64,000 bases of DNA, from assembly GCA_963969595.1 (NCBI GenBank), contig OZ018408.1:50283022-50347021 (forward strand). Reading direction: 5' to 3'. The stretch's first letter is position 1. The number at the start of each line of letters is the position of its first letter. The translations under genes and the position numbers were made by a program. Below are positions 46,999 to 58,484 of this stretch, one piece after another. The notes under the pieces were generated by a model, which saw only the letters and a list, made by a program, of their open reading frames with translations, had not been told where the DNA came from and made no database searches. Source of the stretch: Neckera pumila. Lineage: Eukaryota > Streptophyta > Bryopsida > Hypnales > Neckeraceae.

Positions 46999-48807
46999 CT
47001 ACTTTCTATCCCGCTTGGGAGAAGGTTCCTTGGGTTTAAAGGCGCCCTTCCTTGGCGGTTGTTTCTTGCTAGCCAAAGGCTTATATCTTCTTATAATCTT
47101 ATCCTTAGCTGAAGTCTTCTCCTTGAAGCTTGATGGAGAAATCGTGGCCATGTCAGATTCCTCTTCCTCTTCCAAGTCAAGTTGGGACTTGGACTTGGAT
47201 CCGGATTCGGATCCGCTATCCCCCTTTGCTGAGTGACTAGATGACTCATCTTCTTCCGAATGATAACTCCCAGAAGATACATCCCATGCTTGTTTGGCTG
47301 TGGTCTTTGACTTTGTCCCGCTTGTCTTTTGCAAAGAGGATTTGGTGCCTTTGCTCTATGGAGTCCGGAACTCATCCTTCTTCTTCTGGATCCTGCCCTT
47401 GGATCCGGATTGTGTACCAAATCCTCACTTCTTTCCAACTTCTGCTTGGAAGGGTCTTTGGCAGGTGTCTTCTCTTCCTCACTCTTCCTCAACTTGACAA
47501 ATGTGGGCGGAAACTGACCTGCTTGTTGGAGAGCCTCTCGGATATTGTACATCAATTTATTGATGCTATCCGAGTACTCCGCACAAACCAGGACGACTTT
47601 GACCGCGGACTTTGTTCCAACCTTGTGAACTTCCTCGTCAAAGCACTTGGCTTTGTTGAGCACATCCTCAGAATACCCTATGAACTCCTAAGGGTCTCCT
47701 TTGACTCAACGGAAAGTTTCCGCACTTCCTTGCTTCACTCTTCTCTAACTTTTGACAGAGTGACTCATTCTCATCGGCCAGTTCCTTAAATTGTTCTCTC
47801 CACTGCTTGGTATCCTTCTGCCAAATCAGATCCTCTACAAAATCTACAAGCTCGGGTACTTTGATCCCACCAAGCAGCCTACAGACTTTCCTGATTACTT
47901 CCCTCTCAGTATGCAAGTCCTCCTTTGTCTTTTCCAGGTCCTCAATAATCCTCCCTAGAGGATCCTCTCTTTGTACTTTTGGTTCCAGAGAACCCTTCCA
48001 CTCACTCTGGGACCCTTTCTTCTTCTTAGAGGATGGGATCCTCCTTGAAGACTCTCCTTTCTTTGCTGACAAGCCTCTCCCAGATTCCTCATCTGGTCCT
48101 TTCTTCCTATCCTCACTCTCTTTCTCTTGAGGGGAAGTGATGTTGAGTTTCCAGATTGTGGAGGCTGCTTTCAGAACTACTTCTTCTTGCTTCCTCAGCA
48201 CCTCTAGATGATTGTATAAGTGAAAAAAGAAAGGTCCTATGTAAGTCGCCTTTGTACTTTCCAAAGAGGCGACCATCCTCTGGACTAAATCCCTCACAAC
48301 TCCTGCCCAGAACACCTTCCTCTCTCCACTCAATGCTCCAAATATTGTATTGGCCCACGTTATTGTAATCCGGTTTGGTTGTTCTGGATACATGATGGAG
48401 ACCAAAAATTCTAAAACTCTCCTCTCTCTTGGTGACTTACATTCTGCTACTGCGTATCCATCCTTGGAATGAGGAAGGTTTAGGAATTTACCTTCTGTGC
48501 ACTTGTCCGTCCGCGAGGCCACTCCTTCAACACGCGGAAAGTCATATACCTTCTTCCACATCTCGATCGTCCACTTGCTAGGAAGAGCACAAGTCGTCTT
48601 CACCCACTTGTTTGACTCGTCCTTCAGAAGCTCGTAAATCATGCCGTTGTCCCTCAAGCTCTAGGGTTTGCGCAGAAACAAGGCGACTTTGATCTGGCCC
48701 AGATTCTCCTCCAAATGCTTCCGCTCTTCCTCATCCTTCGGAATGGCCGGATAGATTATCTTGAACTTAAGCTGCACTGCTCCGTGCCCTCAGCCTTCAC
48801 CATTGCT
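46999..48807 (-). pseudogene. E2 LTR-internal ORF
   Basis: Starts near ATG 48807 (MVKAEGTE, shared with E1), with a frameshift soon after and one TAG replacing W in RKPWSL. It then runs open for 329 codons (48657-47668) with PHSKDGYAVAEC, RRVLEFLVSIMYPEQPNRI, NTIFGALSGERKVFWAGVV and GPFFFHLYNHLEVL, followed by a Lys/Glu/Ser-rich linker and coiled coil (EDLEKTKEDLHTEREVI). A frameshift near 47665 leads to the C-terminal part, rich in Lys, Ser, Glu and Pro. This is the best copy of the E subfamily. No enzymatic motif is visible. Confidence 0.65.
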
Positions 48808-49439
48808 CAAGGCATTTACGCTCCACTCGACCAATGTCTCACTTAGAGAACTATGAACAATATTTTTGCCTGGTAAGAATCCTCTTCCGCTCTAGCCACT
48901 TCAAGAACGGAAACCTTTCTATCTTCTCCAGACACACTCGCGTGCAAAAGCTTCACTCTCCTCGCTCCAGACACAAACCCAACTCAAATGTAAGAATGAG
49001 GATGGAAGTTCCGACCCCTGGAACTTTCCTCAAATGTTGAACCGTCAAATTAAGATAGCCATTATCTTCCTGCGTGCAAATAAATCTGACCCTTGAACGG
49101 TCAGCCCTAATCTCTGGTATGGCCGTTGGGTCCTACATCCGCTCGACCACCTCCCGGTAGGTGTTCCAATATCCCTCCAGTATATTCTGATACCCGGTCA
49201 CAGTATTAGAACAATTCCGAATCTCAATCCGATTTCGGTTCTCAGTAAGAACAGAAAAATTTAACTATTGTTTTTAACCTAATTATCTATCTAATATTAC
49301 TCTCCTAGCAAGGCACGTTAATTGTGGTAAGATTTTAGTTTAACCTTGGATAAACCAAAAAATTGTATCCATACTAACTCCTTCTTCTAAATTCTTCTTC
49401 AATAAGACTTATTATACTTTTCGGGCTCCTACACCCTTT

Positions 49440-49640
49440 TTAATAGTGTGTTTTTCCTCTTATAAAAGTGTCTCTTGTTGTAATGCCCAACCTCCGGGGC
49501 GATGGAGCTTTGAACCTCTGTCATCTTTTTAGTCCTAAAGAAAGTGTTAAAACCCGCCAGACGGCGGAGCTTTGGACCCACGGGGTTGTCAAGTCCTAAA
49601 GTTGGTGTTAAAACCAACTTGACAGCAAAGCTTCAAACCC
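49440..49640 (+). repeat. Tandem units in A2, right of E2
   Basis: Continuation of the array at 41945: three units with 'ggcgatggagctttgaac', 'ggcggagctttggacc' and 'cagcaaagcttcaaacccc'. The first unit repeats 'ttcctcttataaaagtgtct'. Confidence 0.65.
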
Positions 49641-51283
49641 CTCTAGTTGTTCTTTCCAAAGTTTAGTTTCCAAGACACGCTTGGAAACATCCAGAGTTTA
49701 GCCTCCAAGAAGTAGAGTTCTCGACGAGATTTCCCCCCTTTCTAGAAGTAGTCATTAAAAGATTATTCCTTGGTTAAAATTCTCACGCTGATTTTGGGTC
49801 AAGGCACCGGGTTTTTCACACAAGAGAAAAAAAAACAAAAAAACTTGAGGCCGCCAAGGGCCAGCCAAGACCTGCCCAACCAGCCCCAACAACCAAGCTT
49901 GGAGCCAACCAGACCGTGGCCCAAACCAAAGCCAACAGCCGTGGCCCAACTCGGATTTCTTTTTTTCGGTTAGGCCCTACTTCTAAAAAAAGCCACACAG
50001 CACAAAAAAAAATAGAAAACAAAATCAAAGATTATAAAGGGGAAGGACCAAAGATTAAAACAAATCCAAGATGGGATTAGGGTAGAGTAGACAAAGTAGA
50101 AGTAGATGTAGAGTAGAGTAAGTAGAAGTAGAAGAAAAGAAGCTTGAATAGAAGAAGAAATAGAATAGATTAGGTGGAGTTAAAAGTAGAATAGGGAAGG
50201 TAGGAGAAAGAAGGATAGTCTACTAAGGAAGGAGACTAAATTATAGAAGTAGAATATCTGCAAGCTCACACAAACTCTCCATTCACCACACTTCAAAGCT
50301 CTCTAAATCTCAAGGCAAAACACACTCAAGTAGTGATAGATTAGAGAAATCCCTACACTCAATTTGGTCCATTGGAGGTGTCAGTGTAAAAAGCAAAAAA
50401 GAACGTGCCCATCAAGGTGTAAGAGAATTGGAGCAAAAGTTGTAGTGTAAGGGAATAGTGAAGAAAGAAGGGGGATGAGAAAGAAAAGGAAGTAGAAAAA
50501 GAAGAAACAACTCAAATCTACCACTTCAACTTCGGATCTTCCTAAACCAAGGAATCATCCAAGCAATTGCACAAGCGCCAAGAAGGAAAAGATGGCGGAA
50601 GGGGGTAACCTTGACAACCTCATTCACGACTTGTAATTCAAGGTGGGCCGCTAAAACCCCACCTTTCCTGGTCTAATTCTGTCCTCATTAATCTAATTAG
50701 AATAGGGCCGAGAACTAGGGTATCCTAGGCAATAAGTTAGGTCAAATTTTTGTTTAGAAATAGAAACTAGGGGCCTAAAGGTTTCCAAAAAGATAAAACA
50801 CGCCAAAATTGGAGTTAGCTAGAGTAACCCAAATCAGGCCTTCAGTAAAAATATTAAGTAAAATTAGAAGCATAAACCAATAGGAAACTATGGATGAAGT
50901 TTGATAAACTGAGTAGCGGTCAATCTTCATCCATACACAACTTTTGCTAGGAGCGTCCAATTCCAAATGAACTTTAAGTTTCTGGAAATGGCGTGAAATC
51001 CTCTACCACCTAAAAATTACTAAAATCAAACTATAGCTTAGAAAAATCCAAGACCCTTTGCAGCTCAAATAGTTAGGACACCTTAATTATAAGTAGTCAT
51101 AAGACAAGATGTTTGAGGCCTTTTTGCAAGAGGTTTGGATGTTTAGCAGTTAGGAAAGATCCATTGCTTGGAAGGCACAATGTAACAAAGTTTAGGCACC
51201 TGCTTAGGATAGGATTTTGCATTTGAAACTAGAATTAGGTTGTGTACGATTATTTTCCAAGAATGGGTAAATAAACGCCCACA
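49641..51283 (+). other. 3' part of A2, non-coding
   Basis: About 1.6 kb of LTR sequence homologous to 14120-15924 of A1, including 'gatccattgcttggaaggca' and the end 'gggtaaataaa'. Purine-rich GTAGAAG repeats occur near 50090-50190. The short open frames near 49750-50030 have no recognised domain. Confidence 0.6.
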
Positions 51284-51326
51284 TGGGACAGGAAGGTTCG
51301 TTGATTGAACTCTGGCTGATCAAGCT

Positions 51327-52450
51327 ATGAGTATGCTCGACACAAGCGCCAATTATGACCAAGTATGGGAAAACCTCCGTTAGACCCTCAACGCGGGTTT
51401 TTTGGCGGAAGAGGCTGCTCATCGTTGCGATTAAGTCATACAACAAATTGAGTCGCAAAGAGCAGGTGCATTAGAACACCATATGACACTTCCGCGTCCA
51501 TCTATAGAAGACTTACTACAATGAGTATTAGCTACGCAGCAACAATAAGGGAGCATCATTTGGTTTCTAGCCAAACGGTTGGACACTCAATCTTTTGCCC
51601 CTAGTCCTCCTGTTCCTTCAATCCACGTAACGTCATCGGACCCTACGGTACTATCCCTTTTGCGTGTAAAGTTTCCTAACCCTGAGCGGTATGGAGGTGA
51701 CCGCATTATATATCCTCTTTGGCAACGGCAGATGCAGGATAAGTTGAAATACAACACTCACTATTCATTAAATGAAGCTCAGATTGACTACACCTTTTCT
51801 TGCCTCAAGGATAAGGCAGCATTGATCTTGCAACCATGGCTAGATTTAGAAGGTTTAGACGGTGTTGTCACTATTTCTGCACTATGGACTTTTATGGATG
51901 GCAGTCTAAGGATCCTCATCAACAAGGGCGTGCGATGGACAAATTACAAACAATGCGGCAAGGGAAGAGGTCAATGAGATAATACTATGCTGATTTCAAC
52001 CAACAGTCCTTGTTGGCTAGAACCATCATGAGCAACGCCATGAAGATATCAATGTTCTCTCTCAAGGTCTTCATCATGAAGTACAGCGCAGCATCTATCA
52101 TATCCAATGGAGTATGACTTTGCCTAATACGTTGATGAGGTCACTCGGGTCGCGGACATCCAGTATCAAATTAGCTTGCAGTTGAAGGGGAAAATTCCAG
52201 GGCGCCAGACCATGCTTTCTACTGTACAAACTGCTACTTCCTAGTTAGACATGATGGATTGGGAACCCACACGCGTGGGCCAGGCCACTCTCGCAACAAA
52301 GAGCAAACAACAAGTGAAATGGGTCTTCACGGAGGAAATTTCTAGTCGACGACAAGAGAGACGGTGTGTATGATGTAGAGCGTCGAGACACTACATTGCC
52401 AACTGCCCCTACAAGCCGGCCCGTTGCCTTGGAAGCGACCAAGTGCCTTC
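51327..52450 (+). pseudogene. B gag with one CCHC zinc knuckle
   Basis: The frame begins at ATG 51327 (MSMLDTSANYDQVWENL) and runs to 51977, broken early by TAG, TAA, TGA and TAA, all explainable as C-to-T changes. The capsid-like part has FPNPERYGGDRIIYPLWQRQ and IDYTFSCLKDKAALILQPWL, typical of plant and fungal chromovirus gag. After frameshifts, a zinc knuckle C-x2-C-x4-H-x4-C lies at 52365-52406, with a TGA between its first two cysteines. Gag would form the particle and bind RNA. The initiator was placed here because the leader of B, once A2 is removed, leads straight into it. Confidence 0.7.
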
Positions 52451-52579
52451 TAGTAAGTTAAAAATCCCTATCAATGCAGCTTTGAAAAGGGATGTTGGTA
52501 GTACAATGGAATCAGAATCGGAATCGGAAAAAGAGTAGCTCTTGCTTACAGTCGCAAGCAGGAGCCTGATCAAGCTTCA

Positions 52580-53008
52580 GTGGAAGATGTAGTGTGGGAA
52601 AAGTTCAACAAAGAATATATGTCTACTACTCCTGTGTCGATACATTCAATAATAAGTCACACTAATGTTGCTGACACCCTTGTTGACTCCGGCTATTTAT
52701 GGTATGGCCTAATTAGTTCTCATTCTTCAAAAGAAGTTGAACTTGAGCGCTTTGGAATTAAACCACGAACAATCTTAGGTATCAAAGGAAAAGAGAAAAC
52801 AATCTTAGGTATCACCCTAGTGCATGAAGTGGCTTGTTTGGGAACTGATATCCACGGGCACCAAGAATTAGGTTATGCCTATATTTTTAAGGGTTGCATG
52901 GGTCACAACTTGGTGTTAGGAAGGGGTTGGATGAACAAAAGCCGTGTCACAACTGCCCCTGCCAAGAAATCCTTAAATATCCACAACAATAGAAACCCAT
53001 ATCTATAG
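52580..53008 (+). pseudogene. B aspartic protease
   Basis: An open stretch with ADTLVDSGYLWYGLIS, where DSG is the catalytic aspartate motif, followed by ELERFGIKPR and later a hydrophobic MGHNLVLGRGWM, the usual C-terminal flap of retropepsins. It would mature the gag-pol polyprotein. Lies between gag and RT as expected. Confidence 0.7.
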
Positions 53009-53246
53009 TGAAGAAGGACAAAAGCCAAATCAAGCTGTTCCAAGTCAAAACAAAAACAAAAACCTCCATGTAGTGAATGCAACCACTTACAGACGTTATT
53101 TAGGAAACTCTTGAGGAGAGTCAATCCATATCTTTGCAGCATCACTAGCAGATTTTACTAAAGCCTTTCAGTCAAAGGAATCTGTTGACCCAACCAAGTT
53201 GCTACCAAAGCTTTATCACCACCATTTAGCATTATTTGATTAGAGA

Positions 53247-54099
53247 CAAGCCGAGCAGCTGCCTCCATGACGAGGTCCAGGTGTTGACCACAAGATCGAA
53301 TTGGTAAAAGAAAATGGCAAGGAAGTTGACCCTCTTTGGGGTCCCCTATATAGTATGTCTTGTGGTGAGTTATTGGTGCTCCGTAAGGAACTTACTTCTC
53401 GTTTGGATAAAGGTTTCATTCAAGTAAGTAACTCACCAGCAGCAGCTCCTATCTTCTTTGTCAAAAACCAAGAAGAGGACTACGACTTTGCGTCGACTAC
53501 CGCGCTCTCAACAAAATCACCAAAAAGGACCGCTATCTTCTTCCCTTGATATATGAAACGCTCTCCCAAATCAGCAAAGCCAAGTGGTTTACCAAGCTAG
53601 ACGTTGTTGCCGCTTTCCACAAGATCCGAATTGCTGAGAGCAATGAATAGAAATCAGCCTTCCGCACCCGCTTTGTACTATATGAGTGGCTAGTCACTCC
53701 TTTTGGTATGGCAAATTCACCAAGTACCTTCCAACGCTACATAAATTGGACTTTACGAGAATACCTTCATGATTTTTATTCTGCATATCTGGATGACGTT
53801 TTGATCTATTCTTCAGCTCCCTTGATGATAAGAAGAAGAAGGTTGATACAATCCTTGGAAAATTGCAAAAAGCTAGATTATCATTGGACATAAGGAAATG
53901 TGAATTTGAAGTAAAATTGACAAAATACCTTAGATTCATCATCAAGGCGGGGAAGGGCATTCGGATGGATCTCGAGAAGATCAAAATTGTCAAAACCTCG
54001 GAAGCACCAACAATTGTGAAGGGCGTGCAAAGTTTTCTCGGGTTTGTTAATTTCTACCAGCAGTTCATCCGCTCCTTTTTTGAGGTTGCTTTGCCCTAG
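53247..54099 (+). pseudogene. B reverse transcriptase
   Basis: Motifs in order across two frameshifts: VDHKIELVKENG and LTSRLDKGFIQVSNSPAAAP; then in another frame VDYRALNKITKKDRYLLP and AKWFTKLDVVAAFHKIRI (LDV holds the first catalytic Asp); then [13 protein letters not shown] and [10 protein letters not shown] (the catalytic DD); then RKCEFEV and SFLGFVNFYQQFI. This is a complete but broken RT palm and thumb. One TAG follows SNE. It would copy element RNA into DNA. Confidence 0.8.
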
Positions 54100-54114
54100 A
54101 CAAGACTGACAGGA

Positions 54115-54272
54115 AACGTACCATTTTGATGGACCAATTGAAAGCAGGTTGTGTTTGAAAAATTCAAGGAAGCATTTACCATCGAGCCAATACTAGTCCA
54201 GTTTGACCCCGACAGGGAAACGGTGATAGAAACAAACTCTTTAGGTAATGCTGTAGGTGGTGTTCTCTCCCA
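54115..54272 (+). pseudogene. B RNase H, 5' part (before the CACTA insertion)
   Basis: Frame with EAFTIEPILVQFDPDRETVI and ETNSLGNAVGGVLS, the start of the gypsy RNase H domain (the usual D at the first catalytic site reads N here). Cut at the TSD CCA; the domain continues at 59032. Confidence 0.65.
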
Positions 54273-54726
54273 CACTACAAGGAAAAATATGTCCTAATTG
54301 ACAGAAATTTGACATAATTCTGTCAAATGTTCCGTCAATTAGGACTACCTGATTCGGACACTTAGTTGACACACTTGTGTCAATTAAGACACTCAATTGA
54401 CAAGAGTTTTGACAAAGTTTTGACAGAGTTTTGTCAACTTGGTTGTCATCAAGGACCAAATCTAGTCTCTCCTTATATACTACAAACAATCTTGTATCCT
54501 AAAGTTTAGCCACCAACAAATGTATGTTGACAGTATTCCAAACATGACAAGGTACACTTCTAGACATGACATGATAGTGTCTACTAGAAAAACTCGTTAT
54601 AATACTAGAAAAATTCTTTACAATAACAATAAGAAGGAATTTCATCATGGCTACTAGCATTCTACCTCTAGAAGGGTCAACAAAATCATCAAAATTTTCT
54701 CATACCAATTCTACAGGGTCTCTAAG

Positions 54727-54813
54727 CTAGGTATTGGCTTTGTCCCTTTCAAGGTACTCTCGATCAATCACGCTCTCAATTCTCATCTTCAAATCTACTG
54801 CTTTGATTGGAAA
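54727..54813 (-). pseudogene. CUL4: Captured CUL4 C-terminal exon
   Basis: The exon starts after an AG and encodes 28 residues beginning [10 protein letters not shown], then [17 protein letters not shown], before TAG. This is the extreme C-terminus of cullin-4 (family pattern FPIKPADLKKRIES...DREYLERDK), the winged-helix region carrying the neddylation site in E3 ubiquitin ligases. The final YNYLA is lost to a stop. Only one exon is present, so it cannot make a cullin. Confidence 0.75.
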
Positions 54814-54994
54814 CTGAAGCAGCAATATGAAACATATAAGTCAGACTCACAGAACGTGAAGGAAATCCCAAAACTACAGCAAACACATTTTGCATAACCC
54901 ATCAATTGCATAAGATTATCTAACGACAAGCCCTAGTTGCACAAAAATCATCCGACAAACTATAGAAACAAGAGATATGGACCATTCCTCTTAC

Positions 54995-55392
54995 CTCAGC
55001 ATTACACTTGTGAGCTTATGAGCAGCAAGTAGCTCTTCAAGAATCTTGGCCAGTATTCCCTACAACAATTAAAAGGTCATCTCCAGGCCTTAATGCATAA
55101 AAAGATGTCCCAAACCAAGCAAAAGCAATGGACACTAGCGAAGCTTCAAGGCACTGGATTTCTAAGTGTGGACCACATGTAACACGTCAAGTTACAGTCG
55201 AGAAACAGAATTGGTGATTTCAAGACACCAAAACCAATCTATATTACAAGTATCACTGACCCAGTAAAATTGATGTGAGAGCGACAGGATTAAAAATCTT
55301 TCAGGACTTGGTTGCCATCTAACCTTTTTCAACGAGGACTTGACAAACATTTCTCCAAATGGAGTCTTGATCACTACTTCTGGTGCCTTGTC
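54995..55392 (-). pseudogene. POLD1: Captured DNA polymerase delta catalytic subunit fragment (two exons and intron)
   Basis: Exon 55324-55392 encodes 23 residues including KTPFGEMFVKSSLKK; exon 54995-55059 encodes GILAKILEELLAA plus about 8 more. Both have consensus splice borders (TTAG|GA...AAG|GTTAG; TAG|GG...GAG|GTAAG). Joined, they match the family B polymerase delta stretch between the SLYPS motif and the KxxxNSxYG motif (family pattern TPSGExFVKxxxQKGILPEILEELLAARK). The intervening intron is retained, so capture was from DNA. The catalytic aspartates are not included. Confidence 0.7.
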
Positions 55393-55488
55393 CTAACCTA
55401 GGAAATCCATCAGATGAACTTGCTTATTAGAGAGATTATCATCATTCAGACATCAACAAACTAACATAAGGAAATGAAATAGTCAAAC

Positions 55489-55556
55489 TTTGCACCCATA
55501 ATTGCAGACACTACGTTGTCAAGAGCAATGCAAGCAACTTCCGCATTACCAGAAAG
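55489..55556 (-). pseudogene. Captured exon of unidentified gene (1)
   Basis: A 68-nt block preceded by TGTAG and followed by GTTTGA encodes LSGNAEVACIALDNVVSAI and four more residues without a stop. It reads as a genuine exon (alternating hydrophobic helix), but I do not recognise the parent gene. It lies between the UBP12/13 and polymerase delta fragments, same strand. Confidence 0.45.
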
Positions 55557-55629
55557 CTACATGCAGACAATTTAGAAGCCTTTCTTTGTGGCTACAAGAA
55601 CGCTTAAGGCTTCAGTACAAATAAATGCT

Positions 55630-55895
55630 TTAATAAGGAATGTTGGACTTCGAAGGTTACCAAAGTGCACGAGCAAAGATTCGTCAAGATCCCAATAGGG
55701 TTCTTCCTCCTCCTTTGTTACAAATTTTTGATAGCAAATAATATCACCATCCTCCAGCTACAGTGGTCAACATCTTAAAGTCAAAAAGACCTTAGCATCA
55801 TTGAAAATCAGCCCTCACCATCACCCTCAACAATAATGACTGTAAGCTCACCTAACTAGCCTTGAAGGTGAACTTCTTGTCCATGTGCTCAAGAC
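55630..55895 (-). pseudogene. UBP12: Captured UBP12/13-type deubiquitinase fragment (two exons and intron)
   Basis: Exon 55852-55895 encodes LEHMDKKFTFKAS ending in TAG where the family has Q (CAG), then donor GTGAG; the next exon from 55757 begins LEDGDIICYQKF and continues with EEEE. Together they match the ubiquitin-specific protease 12/13 (USP7-like) C-terminal region, pattern DKxFTFRASQLEDGDIICFQK. After about 25 residues the second exon diverges. The catalytic Cys/His boxes are not present. Confidence 0.75.
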
Positions 55896-55976
55896 CTAAA
55901 GAAATCAGAGAGTCTTTAAACAATTCAATTAATGAGCATGAACAAGAAGAACGATGATCTCCTAGAGTATCCTTAC

Positions 55977-56051
55977 TGTATTTGAACTGGAAACAAGAAG
56001 TGCGCTTCTATATGTAAGTGCATCACCGATGCCACTCTTAAGAAAGTACCA
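55977..56051 (-). pseudogene. Captured exon of unidentified gene (2)
   Basis: A 75-nt block with AACAG acceptor and GTAAGG donor encodes 25 residues starting WYFLKSGIGDALTYRSALL with no stop and phase 0. Strong exon character; parent gene not recognised. Confidence 0.45.
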
Positions 56052-56138
56052 CTGTTATGATGTGTCTCAAGCCTACAACATAACGATATTTTCACTTGAA
56101 GAAGGGAATTTCACTAGTGTAGCTGAAGATATCTGATC

Positions 56139-56305
56139 CTAAGATCCACAAGAATGAAGAGTGTTGGGGCAATTACACTACTTGGCCACAAGTGCTACCT
56201 CTTGAAGGTCGACTATCACATACATAAGATCCATGAGAATGAAGAATGTGGGGCAGTTTTACTACCTAAGCCACAAGTGCTACCCTTGAAGGTAAACTAT
56301 CACAT
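56139..56305. repeat. Tandem duplication of about 83 bp inside CACTA-1
   Basis: Two adjacent copies share 'aagatccatgagaatgaag' (first copy 'aagatccacaagaatgaag'), 'gccacaagtgctacc' and 'gaaggt(c/a)gactatcaca' variants. Non-coding. Confidence 0.7.
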
Positions 56306-56412
56306 ACATTCATTGCCAATAACTCGTGCATAGCGGAAGAAAGTGAAAGCTTCATGCAAGCTTGCATCTATATAAATACTATCAAAACATACATACATGT
56401 GGAGGTTGTCTT

Positions 56413-57342
56413 TCAAGTAATGGCAGGAGTATTAGGTGTTGCTGGTGCTGGTAAGCGACCAACAGCATCAATTCTCTCTTGGAGCCTTGGAGCTAGTCGA
56501 GCAGGCTATGGAAGCAGACGAACCTTCTAATCAAACCACTAAGGAGTAAGCAACACTCAAAGCAATTGTAATGGACCTTCTTAACGCTTCCTCATGCTGC
56601 TTCAATTGCTACTTTGGCACAGTTGGATACTCTGCTCACCTGTTACGACACAATTTCAATTAAAGATGAACGGACCAAAATAATATAGAGAAAAACACAC
56701 AAATTAACTACCTTTAGACCTATGATATGTCTAAGCAAATGTTAATGAGAGTCGGTCCTCAATTAATTCAGCTGTGAGTGGAATTTCCATTCACACAACG
56801 AGACCATTTGAAAAACTGAATACAAGAGGCGAGTTGATAGCACACAGTTTGAATAGTAAAGCAACTCTTATAATTCTCTTTACAACAACTGGTATGAGGT
56901 AAAGTCAACAGGGCTGTTGAAATACTAATTAATGATTTTAAACTCCAATTAACTCATCTAGACCTTTCCACGGAGCATGGTTTGCTCTCCACTGTTTTCA
57001 TGATACTTTTTGTAATAAAGTTCACATTCACAGTAAAATTAAGAAAGATCTGATACCAGTATAGAGTGACACTAAAGAATTACTTGGACACATTTAATTG
57101 AAGAATCATATGATGCATAAGAATGTAGAAGAAAAATGCCAGTTGGTCATAGTATCATAAGGAGGCCTCCCTCCGTAGTTGATCACCTCTATGTCTCAAA
57201 TTGAACCACATGAACAACAGGTAGAAATTTCTAGAGATAACAGAGAATCAGAACTCAATATGCAAGGGGAGAGAGAACTTTTCCGCCCTCGTCCTAGCAA
57301 CTTGACGCCATCCTTCACTTTCTTCCCTACAGCACCTACATC
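56413..57342 (-). pseudogene. Captured uL15-type (probably mitochondrial) ribosomal protein fragment, two exons and intron
   Basis: Exon 57254-57342 follows GTGCAG and encodes DVGAVGKKVKDGVKLLGRG, then, after a one-base loss, EKFSLPLHIE. Exon 56413-56639 follows AACAG and encodes VSRVSNCAKVAIEAA-stop-GSVKKV, and in a shifted frame PARLAPRLQERIDAVGRLP up to a stop. This order is the C-terminal half of bacterial-type uL15 (DGVKLLGxG..., then SxxAxxAIEAAGGSV); the tail with VGRLPAP fits the plant mitochondrial form. The intron of about 0.6 kb is retained. Confidence 0.7.
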
Positions 57343-57650
57343 CTGCACAGACACATGGTTGCATTTGACATCGTCTATCAGAAATTGAGATGAACTACTC
57401 CATTGGAAATACATGAAAATACATGAATGCACATGGACGGCTGCAAATACATCACGTCTTCATGAACCTCCTGCGTATATAACAATCTATGCCATCCTTC
57501 ACTTCTGCTGGTTTCAAATACACGATGAAGGTGAGTCATGCTTTCAAGCATATGCTTCTTAAAAATTTACAGATAATCAAATGTGCATATGCCGATTGAA
57601 GTCATCAATTATAATACTTTGGCAGCGATTCAAGTAGATGGAGGACAAAC

Positions 57651-57746
57651 CTGGCACAGCCTAGCAGAAAGCTTGTTGACTTCTCCACAAGTTGATGCCA
57701 TTTGATCCATCACTCCACATGGATCTCCCACTAGATGATCTTTGAC
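57651..57746 (-). pseudogene. ARA1: Captured L-arabinokinase (GHMP kinase) exon
   Basis: A 96-nt exon bounded by AATAG and GTTTG encodes 32 residues including GDPCGVMDQMASTCGEVNK. This is the GHMP-kinase/galactokinase-type ATP-binding-region sequence typical of plant L-arabinokinase (pattern GAPCGVMDQMxSACGEANKL). The enzyme phosphorylates L-arabinose in sugar salvage; one exon has no activity. Confidence 0.75.
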
Positions 57747-58084
57747 CTATTTCCAGCCATTCAGAACTACTTCAAGAGCATTCAATACAAGAATAGAGTT
57801 GTACAATAAGATTTCACGGCAGCACAAATATAAGAACTCCGCTCTAAGGTTTTGGATGGAATTATGGGTGGGGACTAAATATTAGCTCCACATTGATACA
57901 CCAAGAATTTTGCAAATTATTTCTTTTCTTGTTCAATTATATGTACAAGCTGGTCAATACATGGATGCAAGTGAAGGAACTATTCGTCATAAGCACAAGG
58001 GAGAAATCAGAAGATGACCTTCTAGAAAAGAATGGCAAATCTCTCGCAGCAATCTTCAATCTTGGAAATCCGCAACTAATTTGA

Positions 58085-58269
58085 AGCAAACTTTTCAGAC
58101 ATGAGGAGTTTCATCCTGGAGTCCTCGTTAGATGTTGGGACATCTCAGAGCAAGGCATTGAGAGAATATACCCAAATCAAAGAAGACTTTCAATACATGG
58201 CTAGTGTGTTTGATGCCAGTGCAGTCCGGCTACAACTTTACCGTATGCAGCAGCGATCACACTCATAGT
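58085..58269 (+). other. Coding-like stretch on plus strand of CACTA-1
   Basis: From an ATG at 58099 an open frame encodes MRSFILESSLDVGTSQSKAL and about 35 further residues with balanced composition, ending at TAG 58267. It could be another captured fragment in the opposite direction or a chance frame. No family recognised. Confidence 0.25.
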
Positions 58270-58484
58270 AGCTACTTCAAGTGTATCAAGGAAACCTATG
58301 CAAAAGCACATCAAGAAATCCCTGAAATAGGAATGAAGACAATACAGATCAATTCAAATGCATTAAAATTCCATTATTCCAGCACTTGCTCAAAACTGAG
58401 AATGTCACATCTGCAAACTTAACAAAGCTCCAAAACCCTAAATCCCACTCCCAAGCATGGCTCTTGAGGTGCAGACCAAAAGTA

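Larger units (their letters stand above)
42115..49433 (-). mobile_element. E2: solo LTR with internal ORF, inserted in A2
   Basis: Plus-strand ends are TGTCATAGC and GGGCTCCTACA, with perfect TSD CCCTT (42110-42114 and 49434-49438). It matches the inner end of the E1 LTR ('aggaagcacaaatcct', 'ttttaattgtag') and carries the same ORF subfamily. Without D and one TSD copy it is about 3.87 kb. No internal region follows, so it is a solo LTR. Confidence 0.8.
40244..51283 (+). mobile_element. A2: long solo-LTR-like unit of family A, inserted in the B leader
   Basis: Begins TGTGAGCTCCC and ends AAACGCCCACA, with TSD CGGGA (40239-40243) and TGGGA (51284-51288), a single C/T mismatch. It matches A1 at both ends and through the promoter block. 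Subtracting E2 (42115-49433) leaves about 3.7 kb. No internal retroviral genes, no second LTR. Confidence 0.75.
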
